A stretch of 64,000 bases of DNA from Salmonella enterica subsp. arizonae (GTDB lineage Bacteria > Pseudomonadota > Gammaproteobacteria > Enterobacterales > Enterobacteriaceae): positions 186,001 through 250,000 of the forward strand of contig NZ_VXJW01000001.1 of NCBI RefSeq assembly GCF_008692845.1, given 5' to 3'. Position numbers and translations under genes: made by a program. Position 1 is the first letter of the stretch, and each line of letters opens with the position of its first letter. This document shows, piece by piece, positions 13,622 to 22,856 of the stretch. Under the pieces are notes generated by a model. It was not told the DNA's origin and ran no database searches. It saw nothing but the letters and a program-made list of their open reading frames with translations.

Positions 13622-15245
13622 TTATGCAGGAATCGCGTTAATTTTTCCCGCACGTGACCAGACACAGTGCGCCGCCATCAGCGTTAGCAGGGTGTCCATA
13701 AAGTGGTGGTCAACGTTATCCGCCTCAACCAGCCCTTTTTCCCCCTGGCTATCAATGTTTAATATCGCCTTAAACCGTCGGGCATCGCCTGCTAGTGCGG
13801 GGCTACGTTCGCGGATTTTATGACCATCCACAGGACTCAAATCCGCCGCGTTTTGGCGCTGGCGGCGTTTCGCGCGGCCAGTTGTCATTAATGGAGTTCG
13901 GTTCATAGTTCGCCGGATTGGTGTCGATATCCATTCGGTGCATACCGTCACGCTGGAAATTATTATAGGGGCAGGTGGGACGGTTAATCGGAATTTCGTG
14001 GAAGTTTGGCCCCCCCAGACGGCTGATTTGCGTATCGGTATAAGTGAACAGGCGTCCCTGTAACAACGGGTCGTTGGTATAATCAATGCCGGGAACAATA
14101 TGTCCCGGATGAAATGCCGCTTGTTCGTTCTCAGCGAAAAAGTTGTCCGGATTACGGTTTAACACCATTTTGCCGACGCGTTGTACTGGCACCAATTCTT
14201 CCGGGATCAGTTTGGTCGGATCGAGCAGATCAAAATCGAATTTAAATTCATCTTCTTCCGCAATGAGCTGCAGACCCAGCTCATATTCCGGGAAATCGCC
14301 CGCTTCGATAGCCTCCCACAGATCACGGCGGTGAAAATCTGGATCGCGGCCGGTCAGTTTTGTGATTCATCCCATACCAGCGAGGCTTTACCCGCCAACG
14401 GTTTCCAGTGGAAACGGACAAAGGTCGCTTTTCCTTGCGCATTGATCAGGCGGGAAGGTGTGAATACCGAACCCCTCCATCGTCCGATAACTGCGCGGAA
14501 TGCCGCGATCCGACATTACCCACATCACGTTGTACAGCGTCTCAGGCTGTAAGGAAACATAGTCCCAGAAAGTGTCATGCGCGCTCTGCCCTTGCGGAAT
14601 AGTCCAGTGTGGTTCGGGCTTAACGGCATGCACAAAATCCGGAAATTTATGCGCATCCTGGATAAAAAAGATCGGGGTGTTATTGCCGACGAGATCGAAA
14701 ATTCCCTCTTCGGTATAAATTTGGTCGCAAAACCGCGGATATCCGCACGGTATCGGCTGAACCGGCGCCGCCCTGTACTGTCGAAAAGCGAACAAAGACC
14801 GGGGTAATTTTCTCTGGATCGCACAGAAACGCAGCTTTCGTGATATCGCTCAGGTCTTTGTAGGGCTGAAAATAGCCGTGCGCGGCAGAGCCGCGGGCAT
14901 GAATGATCCTCTCCAGGATACGCTCATGATCAAAGTGGGTAATTTTCTCAAGTAGGATAAAATCTTCCAGCAAAGTAGGGCCGCAGCTGCCTGCGCGCAG
15001 AGAATTTTGATCGTCGGCGATTAATTTTTGCTGCCTTTACGAAAGGCGTCGAGGGCGGTGACCTTGTCATTTGCGGTATCGGGGGCTTTTAAACTGCCGG
15101 GAGCTGTCGGCTGAGCGCCCGGCGGCGTCGATTCTGGCGTAGGTCGATGTGAACCATCTGACGGCGCCAGGGAATCCAGGCCGGGTTGTGATTCACGGGT
15201 ATCATGTACGGGGGATTGATGGGGGGATTTCTCATTATGCGACAT
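13622..15245 (-). pseudogene. katE: Decayed katE (catalase HPII), multiple frameshifts and deletions
   Basis: Homologous to the large monofunctional, RpoS-dependent catalase HPII, but about 1.62 kb against 2.25 kb for an intact gene. Reading 5' to 3' on the minus strand: the start [12 protein letters not shown] is present. After KGSKN (about 15020) roughly 28 bases are lost. Near ADTVR (about 14740) one base is missing, and another is missing a few codons later in the run of T. After HTF (about 14455) one C is inserted. In the ESQKLT codons (about 14362) one A is missing. After GGFES (about 13840) about 10 bases are lost. After RERSP the sequence jumps to [11 protein letters not shown], removing roughly 190-200 codons. 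The C terminus (AGKINAIPA) is intact. No functional catalase is possible from it. Confidence 0.95.
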
Positions 15246-15459
15246 TGAACTTGTCTTCGGCTTGCATCACTGAAATGGGCGTGGTAGTAGTCAAAATCAC
15301 TCTAACTATAGAATATTTCAGCAATTATGCCAGGGGAGAGCGGAACGTCGGAAAAGGCGCAATGGGGAAATCGCACGCGCAGAGCAGGACGTTGAGGGGG
15401 AAGATCGGCTAAGATAGTGTTTTTCTGATTTTTAGCCTTAGCCTTTTAGTGAAGCATTA

Positions 15460-15702
15460 ATGATGAAACCTCTTCGCCAGCAAAATCGCCAGATTATTAG
15501 CTATATTCCGCGTGTTGAACCCGCGCCGCCGGAACATGCGATAAAAATGGATGCGTTTCGCGACGTCTGGATACTGCGCGGTAAATATGTTGCATTTGTT
15601 TTGATGGGGGAGTCATTTCAACGGTCGCCCGCCTTTAGCGTGCCGGAATCGGCGCAGCGCTGGGCGAATCAGGTTCGCCAGGAAAACGAAATCGCTGACT
15701 AA
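15460..15702 (+). CDS. cedA: Cell division modulator CedA
   Basis: Small DNA-binding protein that in E. coli counters the division block caused by over-replication; it also associates with RNA polymerase. 80 residues, nearly identical to the E. coli protein across KMDAFRDVWILRGKYVAFV and SAQRWANQVRQE. Single-gene unit between the katE remnant and tcyP, with its own terminator downstream. Confidence 0.93.
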   Translation: MMKPLRQQNRQIISYIPRVEPAPPEHAIKMDAFRDVWILRGKYVAFVLMGESFQRSPAFSVPESAQRWANQVRQENEIAD

Positions 15703-15710
15703 GCAAAATT

Positions 15711-15741
15711 AAAAGCGCCGGTCTCAAGTACCGGCGCTTTT
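15711..15741. terminator. Bidirectional terminator between cedA and tcyP
   Basis: Perfect 12-bp stem AAAAGCGCCGGT / ACCGGCGCTTTT with a 7-base loop. A and T tracts on both sides serve both convergent genes. Confidence 0.9.
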
Positions 15742-15808
15742 AGTGACAAGCAATCTTTAGTTACTGAACCTCGTGTGCTGGAGGGCGATGTGAACTCCCG
15801 ATAACGTA

Positions 15809-17200
15809 CTATCGGTGCGCCAGTTCGGCGTCTTCTTCGCTATCGAGAATGGTTTTATCGGTCTGCTTCAGCCACTGACTGGTCAGCGTACCGGCGGTCA
15901 TTGAGCCGCTCACGTTCAGCGCGGTGCGCCCCATATCAATCAACGGTTCAACGGAAATTAACAGCGCGACCAGCGTGACCGGTAAGCCCATGGCAGGCAG
16001 CACAATCAGCGCGGCGAACGTCGCGCCGCCGCCAACGCCGGCAACCCCCGCCGAACTCACGGTAACGATACCCACCAGTGTTGCTATCCATACAGGATCT
16101 AATGGATTAATGCCGACCGTTGGCGCAACCATTACCGCCAGCATTGCAGGGTAAAGACCGGCGCACCCGTTTTGGCCAATGGTCGCGCCAAAAGAGGCTG
16201 CAAAGCTGGCGATGGATTCCGGCACGCCCAGGCGGCGGGTTTGCGCTTCAACATTTAATGGAATGGAGGCGGCGCTGGAACGGCTGGTAAAAGCAAATGT
16301 CAGCACCGGCCATACCTTGCGGAAATATTTCAACGGGCTGATACCGTTCGCGCCCAGTAAAATGCCGTGAACCACAAACATAATCGCCAGACCAAGATAT
16401 GACGCTACCACGAAGCTTCCCAGCTTAATGATGTCCTGCAGATTAGAGCCGGCAACCACTTTGGTCATCAGCGCCAGGACGCCGTAAGGCGTCAGTTGCA
16501 TCACCAGACGTACCAGTTTCATCACCCAGCTTTGCAGGGTATCGATAGCGATAAGCACGCGCTCGCCTTTTGGCGCATCATCTTTCAGCAGTTTGAGCGC
16601 GGCAACGCCCAGAAATGCGGCGAATATCACCACGCTGATAATAGACGTAGGGTTTGCGCCAGTCAGATCCGCAAACGGGTTTTTCGGCACAAAAGATAGC
16701 ACCAGTTGCGGCACGCTGAGATCGGCTACTTTGCCGACATAGTTCGTCTCAATGGCATTCAGACGCGCGGTTTCCGCGCCTCCCTGAACCAAACCTTCCG
16801 CCGTCAGCCCGAACAGATTGGTAACCAGCACGCCCACCAGAGCTGCAATAAGGGTAGTAAATAGCAGCGTGCCGATCGTCAGAAAACTGATTTTCCCCAA
16901 TTGAGAGGCATTATGCAGCCGCGCCACGGCGCTTAAAATAGAGGCGAATACCAGAGGCATAACAATCATTTGCAGCAATTGCACATAGCCGTTGCCGACA
17001 ATATTGAACCACTGAATTGAGTCTTTTAACACCTGACTGTCAGCGCCATAAATGGTGTGCAGGGCCAGACCAAAGATCACGCCCATCACAAGGCCGATAA
17101 GCACTTTTTTAGCCAGACTCCACTGTTTATGACGGGCTTGCGCCAGTACAAACAGCAGAATGACGAACACCGCAATGTTCGCGATTAATGGAAAATTCAT
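15809..17200 (-). CDS. tcyP: L-cystine/sodium symporter TcyP
   Basis: Inner-membrane cystine importer (formerly ydjN) of the dicarboxylate/amino acid:cation symporter family. 463 residues with eight or more hydrophobic segments; the re-entrant loop [14 protein letters not shown] and the [15 protein letters not shown] motif are typical. Monocistronic. A truncated paralogue lies at 54606-54936. Confidence 0.94.
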   Translation of the reverse strand: MNFPLIANIAVFVILLFVLAQARHKQWSLAKKVLIGLVMGVIFGLALHTIYGADSQVLKDSIQWFNIVGNGYVQLLQMIVMPLVFASILSAVARLHNASQLGKISFLTIGTLLFTTLIAALVGVLVTNLFGLTAEGLVQGGAETARLNAIETNYVGKVADLSVPQLVLSFVPKNPFADLTGANPTSIISVVIFAAFLGVAALKLLKDDAPKGERVLIAIDTLQSWVMKLVRLVMQLTPYGVLALMTKVVAGSNLQDIIKLGSFVVASYLGLAIMFVVHGILLGANGISPLKYFRKVWPVLTFAFTSRSSAASIPLNVEAQTRRLGVPESIASFAASFGATIGQNGCAGLYPAMLAVMVAPTVGINPLDPVWIATLVGIVTVSSAGVAGVGGGATFAALIVLPAMGLPVTLVALLISVEPLIDMGRTALNVSGSMTAGTLTSQWLKQTDKTILDSEEDAELAHR

Positions 17201-17335
17201 CCCCGTTCTCCTAATTTTTTATTATGAAACGCTCTGTTTTAGCGATTCTGTTGCCGCAAGGTTAGCAGAACTGTGAGCTGGTTCTTATATTCAAATAGAA
17301 TGGGTTATGCCAAAAATGACTTTTGCGTTGTTTTA

Positions 17336-17923
17336 CTAATCAATCTGGTGATTTATAAAACGATTGAACTGCATTTGCAGGATATTGATCATATGCGAAG
17401 ACCAGCGTATTGCGCTGTTTTCTGGAATAGACTGCGGCATCCACACTGCCCAGGCAAACAACGCCATACATAAAAACCGCTCCAGTTGATTGCCTTTTCG
17501 CGGCGCGAGGATAGGCAGGCGGAAACGCCAGCGGCACGGCCACAATAGGGGAACGCCCGCAGGCGTGAGCATATCTGCGACGATGTGGCTTAAATAGCCG
17601 AGTACCATGCCTTGCAGCGCATCTGCGGGAATAATCCACGTATCCGGCACTTTAAGGTAAAAGGTCGCCAGTAGGGCAAAAACCGCCAGCAGGCTATGGG
17701 TAAACCCCCGGTGGCCGAACGCTCTGGCGATCGGTTTCGATACCCATTTCAGACGCTGACCAAGAAAAGATTTGGGGTGGTCGATATCCGGCAGCAGGCA
17801 GGTCAAAATAGCCGAAGGAATAATATGCCACCAGTCGCCCTGCGCAAGGACCGGCGTTAGCCCGGCATTCTTGGCGAAAACCGCGCTGGCTATAGAAAAA
17901 AGAAGATGTCCTTCCGCCGTCAT
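17336..17923 (-). CDS. ydjM: Inner-membrane protein YdjM (metal-dependent hydrolase family), SOS-regulated
   Basis: Membrane-bound protein of the LexA-binding-protein/YfhO metal-dependent hydrolase family; no established substrate. 195 residues from the ATG giving MTAEGHLLFS, which matches E. coli; an upstream start would add four residues. His and Asp motifs LLPDIDHPKS, FGHRGFTHS and LSHIVADMLTPAG are intact, and several hydrophobic segments are present. A LexA box lies 17 bases upstream, so it is probably DNA-damage inducible. Confidence 0.92.
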   Translation of the reverse strand: MTAEGHLLFSIASAVFAKNAGLTPVLAQGDWWHIIPSAILTCLLPDIDHPKSFLGQRLKWVSKPIARAFGHRGFTHSLLAVFALLATFYLKVPDTWIIPADALQGMVLGYLSHIVADMLTPAGVPLLWPCRWRFRLPILAPRKGNQLERFLCMALFAWAVWMPQSIPENSAIRWSSHMINILQMQFNRFINHQID

Positions 17924-17939
17924 GATAAAACCCATAAAA

Positions 17940-17955
17940 CTGTCAATTCATACAG
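17940..17955 (-). promoter_or_regulatory. LexA (SOS) box upstream of ydjM
   Basis: CTGT-N8-ACAG palindrome (CTGTCAATTCATACAG on plus) 17 bases before the ydjM start. A second, degenerate half-box (CTGTATAAAAACCCTA read on minus) lies just beyond it at about 17956-17975, the same two-box layout I recall for E. coli ydjM. Confidence 0.85.
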
Positions 17956-18072
17956 TATAGGGTTTTTATACAGTAGGCGGAAGTGGTGACGTTGTAACTC
18001 TTTGTCTCTGTCAAAGCCGCTTGCCGTCTGGCTAAGCGGCTAATCGCCTGTTTGCTTTGTTACGGAAATATC

Positions 18073-18741
18073 TTAACCGAGCAGATGCGCCGCCGTCAGC
18101 CCCCTCAGCGAGCTAAGTTTTACATTCGCCAGCGCAAAGCGTGGATCGCGCTGGTTCTCTTCTGCCGGCACCACAATGGCGCGCATTCGCGCCGCCTTTG
18201 CTGCGATTAAACCATTAACTGAATCCTCCAGCGCCACGCAGGTCAAAGGATCAACGCCTAATTTGGCCGCACAATCAAGATAGACCTGCGGGTGCGGTTT
18301 GCTGTAAGGCAATTTTTCCGCAGAAGCTAGCGCGTCAAAACTGTCGCGCAGTTCGAACATGGTGAGCACTTTTTCCAGCATATGCAGCGGCGATGCCGAG
18401 GCGAGCCCCACAAATAACCCCTGAGCTTTACACAGCGCCACGGCCTCATGCACGCCCGGCAAAAGAGGACGTGTCTCTTCGATAAGCGTAATAGCGCGGG
18501 CAATGACGCGGTTTGTTACTTCCTGGCGATCGGGGCCGCTCCACGGTTGCTGCGCAAACCAAAGATCCACAACCATATCAATGCGTAGCCCAAGCGTGTC
18601 CGGCAGTTCATGGCGTCGAGTAATATCTACGCCTAAACTTGCCATCACGTCCAGTTCAGCGCGATCCCAGAGCGGTTCGGAATCGATCAGTAGCCCATCC
18701 ATATCGAAAATTGCAGCAAGAATTTGACGCGGGGTTGACAT
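18073..18741 (-). CDS. hxpB: Hexitol/2-deoxyglucose-6-phosphate phosphatase HxpB (YniC)
   Basis: HAD-superfamily sugar phosphatase acting on sorbitol-6-P, mannitol-6-P and 2-deoxyglucose-6-P in E. coli. 222 residues from the ATG; a GTG one codon upstream is also possible. HAD motif I is FDMDGLLIDSEP with nucleophile Asp near residue 13; motif II is LASASP; motifs III/IV are KLPYSKPHPQVY and ALEDSVNG. Complete. Confidence 0.93.
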   Translation of the reverse strand: MSTPRQILAAIFDMDGLLIDSEPLWDRAELDVMASLGVDITRRHELPDTLGLRIDMVVDLWFAQQPWSGPDRQEVTNRVIARAITLIEETRPLLPGVHEAVALCKAQGLFVGLASASPLHMLEKVLTMFELRDSFDALASAEKLPYSKPHPQVYLDCAAKLGVDPLTCVALEDSVNGLIAAKAARMRAIVVPAEENQRDPRFALANVKLSSLRGLTAAHLLG

Positions 18742-18888
18742 CACAACCTCTCCTGATGAGATTAAAAATTACGGATCAAACGTTCATTATGACTATGTTA
18801 CTAGTATAACGCCCTTAAAGATCAGGCGAAAATGGGAATCACCAGGTAGACTTAGGCTAAAACGACGCGTCTTTATCAAGGGGAACTT

Positions 18889-19425
18889 ATGACGTATCAA
18901 CAAGCTGGACGCATTGCAATCCTAAAAAGAGTTGTAGGATGGGTCATTTTTATTCCAGCGCTGCTTTCCACTCTCATTTCAGTTCTTAAATTTATGTATG
19001 CGCATAGTGAAAAGCAGGAAGGGATAAATGCGGTAATGCTGGATTTTACCCACGTAATGATAGACATGATGCGCGTGAATACGCCGTTTCTGAATGTATT
19101 TTGGTACAACTCGCCGACGCCGAATTTTCAGGGAAGTCTGAACATCGGCTTCTGGCTGATTTTTATTCTGATTTTTGTCGGACTGGCGATGCAGGATTCC
19201 GGTGCCAGAATGAGCCGTCAGTCACGTTTTTTACGTGAAGGCGTGGAAGATCAATTGATCCTGGAAAAAGCAAAAGGCGCGGAAGGACTAACGCGTGAGC
19301 AGATAGAGTCACGTATCGTGGTGCCGCACCATACCATCTTTTTACAGTTTTTCTCGCTCTATATTTTGCCGGTTATTATTATCGTGCTCGGCTACTTTTT
19401 CTTTACTTTGTTAGGTTTTATGTAA
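18889..19425 (+). CDS. yniB: Inner-membrane protein YniB
   Basis: 178 residues of unknown function, conserved in enterobacteria. Hydrophobic segments near residues 13-32 (VVGWVIFIPALLSTLISVL), 85-105 (IGFWLIFILIFVGLA) and 153-175 (FFSLYILPVIIIVLGYFFF) suggest three membrane spans with a charged cytoplasmic loop (REGVEDQLILEKAKGAEG). Preceded by an AAGGGGAA ribosome-binding site. Transcribed convergently with yniA. Confidence 0.88.
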   Translation: MTYQQAGRIAILKRVVGWVIFIPALLSTLISVLKFMYAHSEKQEGINAVMLDFTHVMIDMMRVNTPFLNVFWYNSPTPNFQGSLNIGFWLIFILIFVGLAMQDSGARMSRQSRFLREGVEDQLILEKAKGAEGLTREQIESRIVVPHHTIFLQFFSLYILPVIIIVLGYFFFTLLGFM

Positions 19426-19432
19426 GCTGAAA

Positions 19433-19464
19433 ATGCCGGATAACGTGCGCAGCTTATCCGGCAT
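19433..19464. repeat. REP palindrome between yniB and yniA
   Basis: ATGCCGGATAA / TTATCCGGCAT, an 11-bp perfect inverted repeat with a 10-base loop, in the gap between the convergent genes. Probably also acts as an mRNA 3' end stabiliser. Confidence 0.8.
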
Positions 19465-19475
19465 GGGCGGTGTAG

Positions 19476-20336
19476 CTATGCCGCAAGCAGCCGATCCATC
19501 GCTTTTTGCGCCATGAGCAGGTGCTGACCGCCAAACAATCTTGCCCGATTAAGCAGGGTGTAGAGTTGGTAAATTGGCTGCCTGTCGAGAAAATCCATCG
19601 GTAACGGCGAGACGGACTGATAGCCGTCATATATCTGCGGAGGCTGACCGGTATGCAGCGGCAGCATCGCCAAATCGCACTCTCTGTCTCCCCAATAGCA
19701 GGCCGGATCGAAGATATAAGGGCCGTCAGGGCCAAGCGCGCAGTTCGCTGACCACAGATCGCCATGTAGAAGAGAAGGCTGCGGTTGGTGCGATGCAAGA
19801 CGTTGTTGCACATGTTCAACAATGGCGTCAATGTTGCCAAAGGTAATGCCTTTTTCCGCAGCTAATTCAAGCTGCCAGCCAATGCGCTGTTCGGCGAAAA
19901 AAGTCGACCAACGGCGTTGCCAGGCATTCGGCTGCGGCGTGGTAGAGAGCGCGTTGTCAAAATCGAGACCAAATTGTGGTTGATCGCTCCATTCGTGCAG
20001 GTGCGCTAACTGTTGCCCAAGAATAAACGCATTATGGGCGTCCAGCGGGCGGGGCGGGAGGTAGTCCATGACTAAAAAGCTGTAATCCCGATCTGAACCT
20101 ACCGCCCATACTTTAGGTACAACAACAGTTTTACTGCGGGAGAGCAGCTCCAGCTGATCGGCTTCAGCGGTAAAACCGCGAAGCATTTCTCGTTCATCGC
20201 ACTTCACGAAAAAATCATGACCTGCATAACGCAAATGCCATGCGGCATGAACTTCTCCGCCAGGCAGTTCATTACGCAGTTCGATTTCGCCTTCACCGAC
20301 TTGCTCGCTTAAAAGACGACTGATAGCCTGCCACAT
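19476..20336 (-). CDS. yniA: Fructosamine kinase-family protein YniA
   Basis: 286 residues from MWQAISRLLS, the E. coli start; an earlier start would add five residues. Kinase-like fold of the fructosamine/ketosamine-3-kinase family: ATP-binding Lys in FFVKCDER, catalytic loop LLHGDLWSANC near residue 195, and metal Asp in YIFDPACYWGD. Likely phosphorylates glycated compounds; the true substrate is not settled. All key residues are present. Confidence 0.92.
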   Translation of the reverse strand: MWQAISRLLSEQVGEGEIELRNELPGGEVHAAWHLRYAGHDFFVKCDEREMLRGFTAEADQLELLSRSKTVVVPKVWAVGSDRDYSFLVMDYLPPRPLDAHNAFILGQQLAHLHEWSDQPQFGLDFDNALSTTPQPNAWQRRWSTFFAEQRIGWQLELAAEKGITFGNIDAIVEHVQQRLASHQPQPSLLHGDLWSANCALGPDGPYIFDPACYWGDRECDLAMLPLHTGQPPQIYDGYQSVSPLPMDFLDRQPIYQLYTLLNRARLFGGQHLLMAQKAMDRLLAA

Positions 20337-20442
20337 AATGTCTCTCCCCACGTTGTCTGCCAGATCATAAAGTTAGCGCAAAAATGCGGTTAAAAAATAC
20401 GAGCTAACGCACATCGCGGACGCGCCGCGGCGGGAATGGCAC

Positions 20443-20733
20443 TTATTGTGCGTTTTTACTCCACGCCTCCCAGGTCGTCACGGTAATGTCGACGTCCTTA
20501 TCTAACGCGCTTTTCGTAAGTCCGGCGACAAGCGCTTTGATTTCATCAGCGCTCTGAGCGCTAATAAAGCCAAACGTATTGGTGCCGAGCTCATGCACAT
20601 TCCCTTTATCGTCCGTTAATGTCAGCAAAAAACCGCTGCGCGTCAGATGGTTATTGAGTTCGTTAATCTCGGTCAGGGAATCTTCATGGAAGGTTACGGT
20701 AATAACATAACGGGTAATATCGCCACTGGCCAT
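20443..20733 (-). CDS. ydiZ: YdiZ family protein
   Basis: 96-residue protein conserved next to pfkB in enterobacteria; I know no function. It starts MASGDITRYVITVTFHED; no signal peptide or membrane segment. Predicted alternating beta/alpha composition. Same strand as pfkB, which ends 97 bases upstream of it, so it may be a second gene of a pfkB-ydiZ unit, although a strong hairpin lies between them. Confidence 0.85.
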   Translation of the reverse strand: MASGDITRYVITVTFHEDSLTEINELNNHLTRSGFLLTLTDDKGNVHELGTNTFGFISAQSADEIKALVAGLTKSALDKDVDITVTTWEAWSKNAQ

Positions 20734-20802
20734 CGTTCACCTCGTTGGGAGCAACTGTGTTTTTAACAGCGGCGGATGCGCCGCCCGTTAACCGATTTTC
20801 CG

Positions 20803-20827
20803 GTATCCCCCTCGGCGAGGGGGATAC
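20803..20827 (-). terminator. Strong hairpin after pfkB
   Basis: 11-bp perfect stem GTATCCCCCTC / GAGGGGGATAC with a GGC loop, directly after the pfkB stop. No U-run follows on the minus strand, so it may protect the 3' end or cause partial termination before ydiZ. Confidence 0.6.
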
Positions 20828-20829
20828 GA

Positions 20830-21762
20830 TTATTGCGCGGAAAGATAGGCGTATATTTTTTGGGTATCGTCACGAGAACACAGACGTGTACCTTGATTGA
20901 GCGTAGCGGCGCTGCCTGCCGCCACACCGAAGCGCACCATCTCTTCCAGCGACGCGTCTTGCGCCAGTTTTAACGTCATTGCGCCCACCATACTGTCGCC
21001 TGCGCCGACAGTACTTTGACTTTTCACTGGGGGAGGAACAACCTGGATGCAATTCTCACTGTCTATGCCCAGCGCCCCTTGCGGCCCCAGAGAGACCACT
21101 ACCCGGCGCGCCTTGCCGCTTTGCACTACTTCCAGGGCTGCTTTGCGCACATCATCAGGCTGCGTAAGATCTCGATTGACCAACGCGCTCAATTCTTTCA
21201 GGTTAGGTTTTACCAGTTCGATATCGCCAAGCGCCAGCGCGGCGGTGAGCGCGTCGCCAGAGCTATCAATAATGCAGCGAATGCCTTGCTTCTGCGCGGC
21301 GGAAATCAGTTGCGTGAGTTTCTCGACCTTAACACCGGGCGGAAGGCTACCGCTGATAACCAGGATTGCTCCGGATTCAATTTCCAGCACCTGTTCTTCA
21401 AGCTGGCGAAACTCGTCATCGTCCAGCGTGGCGCCGGGCATAACAAAACGATATTGTTCGCCGCTGGACTCAACGTGGACGTGCAGGTTCTGGCGAGTCC
21501 AGTCTTTCGTATCGACGGTAGAAACGGGGACATTTTCGTCGGCCAGTAGTGCAACCAGATGTTCACCGGTAGCGCCGCCAGCCGGAAAAATCGCGGTCGC
21601 GGCGCCGCCAAGATGCGCAATGGCGCGAGCGACATTAATACCGCCGCCGCCAGGTTCGAATACCGGCGCGGAGCAGCGAAGTTTACCTTCGGGATAAATT
21701 TGCGGCGTGATTGTTGCGCTATCGAGAGAAGGCGCAAGCGTCAACGTATAGATACGTACCAT
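20830..21762 (-). CDS. pfkB: 6-phosphofructokinase II PfkB
   Basis: Minor phosphofructokinase of glycolysis, ribokinase family. 310 residues. N-terminal GGGGINVARAIAHLGG and the C-terminal signature VGAGDSMVGAMTLK containing the catalytic Asp are intact. Ribosome-binding AGGAGG before the ATG. Monocistronic or followed by ydiZ. Confidence 0.95.
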   Translation of the reverse strand: MVRIYTLTLAPSLDSATITPQIYPEGKLRCSAPVFEPGGGGINVARAIAHLGGAATAIFPAGGATGEHLVALLADENVPVSTVDTKDWTRQNLHVHVESSGEQYRFVMPGATLDDDEFRQLEEQVLEIESGAILVISGSLPPGVKVEKLTQLISAAQKQGIRCIIDSSGDALTAALALGDIELVKPNLKELSALVNRDLTQPDDVRKAALEVVQSGKARRVVVSLGPQGALGIDSENCIQVVPPPVKSQSTVGAGDSMVGAMTLKLAQDASLEEMVRFGVAAGSAATLNQGTRLCSRDDTQKIYAYLSAQ

Positions 21763-22005
21763 CGTTACCTCCTGTTAGGCTGATTTCAGTCTGGCACTTA
21801 ATCACCGGAAAGTGAAGTAATTAACAATATGATTTTCCGAATCTTTATTTAAAAAGTATGGTGTAAAGATATATAAATAAATTAATGCTTTGGGAGGGTT
21901 CTTATTCAAAAAATGAAATAGTAATTCATTGCTATGTTATTCGGGGCTTCTTATAATTCGCTACCTTTCCTGGGGCGTTTGTCATTGATCCCTATGAAAG
22001 TTTCC

Positions 22006-22028
22006 GGGACCGTCGTGGTCTCTTTTTT
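22006..22028 (+). terminator. Terminator-like hairpin in the ydiY leader
   Basis: GGGACC / GGTCTC stem (one G-U pair) with a 5-base GTCGT loop, followed by six T residues. It ends 21 bases before the ydiY ATG and points at ydiY. The 287-base pfkB-ydiY gap holds no other gene that I can see. Possibly an attenuator. Confidence 0.6.
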
Positions 22029-22049
22029 AGTTGTACGGACTCTTTATAA

Positions 22050-22808
22050 ATGAAGCTTTTGAAGACAGTACCCGCTGCAGTTATGCTGGCGGGTGGCGTG
22101 TTCGCGTCTCTGCATGCAGCCGCCGATGATTCCGTTTTTACTGTCATGGATGATCCCTCCACAGCGAAGAAACCTTTTGAAGGTAATCTGAATGCGGGTT
22201 ACCTTGCCCAGTCAGGCAATACAAAAAGTTCTTCTTTAACGGCTGACACAACGATGACCTGGTACGGACAACGTACCGCATGGTCGTTATGGGGCAATGC
22301 CAGCAATACTTCTTCTAATGATGAACGCTCTTCAGAAAAATATGCGGTAGGCGCGCGTAACCGTTTTAATATAACGAATTATGATTATGCCTTTGGTCAG
22401 GCCAGTTGGCTGACAGATCGTTTTAACGGTTATCGTCAGCGCGACGTACTGACCACCGGTTACGGGCGGCAGTTCCTTAATGGTCCAGTACACAGCTTCC
22501 GTTTTGAATTTGGCCCGGGGGTTCGCTATGACGAACATACGGACGATACCACTGAAACGCAGCCGCTGGGTTATGCCTCCGGCAGCTATGCCTGGCAGTT
22601 GACCGACAATGCTAAGTTTACGCAGGGAGTGTCAATATTTGGCGCAGAAGATACCACACTGAACTCGGAAACGGCCCTCAATGTCGCCATTAACGAACAT
22701 TTTGGTTTAAAGGTGGGGTATAATCTGACATGGAACTCGCAGCCGCCTGAATCAGCGCCTGAACATACCGATCGTCGCACTACGGTAACGCTGGGTTATA
22801 AGATGTAA
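22050..22808 (+). CDS. ydiY: Acid-inducible outer-membrane protein YdiY (DUF481)
   Basis: 252 residues with a Sec signal peptide (MKLLKTVPAAVMLAGGVFA... ending LHAAA, about 25 residues). The mature part is rich in amphipathic beta strands and ends LGYKM with aromatic spacing of an outer-membrane barrel. DUF481 family (GYLAQSGNTKSSSL). Reported acid-induced in E. coli; function unknown. Convergent with lpxR. Confidence 0.9.
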   Translation: MKLLKTVPAAVMLAGGVFASLHAAADDSVFTVMDDPSTAKKPFEGNLNAGYLAQSGNTKSSSLTADTTMTWYGQRTAWSLWGNASNTSSNDERSSEKYAVGARNRFNITNYDYAFGQASWLTDRFNGYRQRDVLTTGYGRQFLNGPVHSFRFEFGPGVRYDEHTDDTTETQPLGYASGSYAWQLTDNAKFTQGVSIFGAEDTTLNSETALNVAINEHFGLKVGYNLTWNSQPPESAPEHTDRRTTVTLGYKM

Positions 22809-22815
22809 TATTGCC

Positions 22816-22838
22816 CCGGGTTACGTTGCGTAACCCGG
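22816..22838. terminator. Hairpin between ydiY and lpxR
   Basis: 10-bp perfect stem CCGGGTTACG / CGTAACCCGG with a TTG loop in the 48-base gap between the two convergent genes. Only TTATT follows on the plus strand. Confidence 0.7.
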
Positions 22839-22856
22839 TTATTCCGCAATGGCGCC

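Noticed and set aside
15149..15412. 87-codon plus-strand frame antisense to the katE start
   Set aside because: Shadow of the katE 5' end; no ribosome-binding site or homology.
18742..18744. GTG one codon before the hxpB ATG
   Set aside because: The ATG gives the same length as the E. coli protein; the difference is a single residue.
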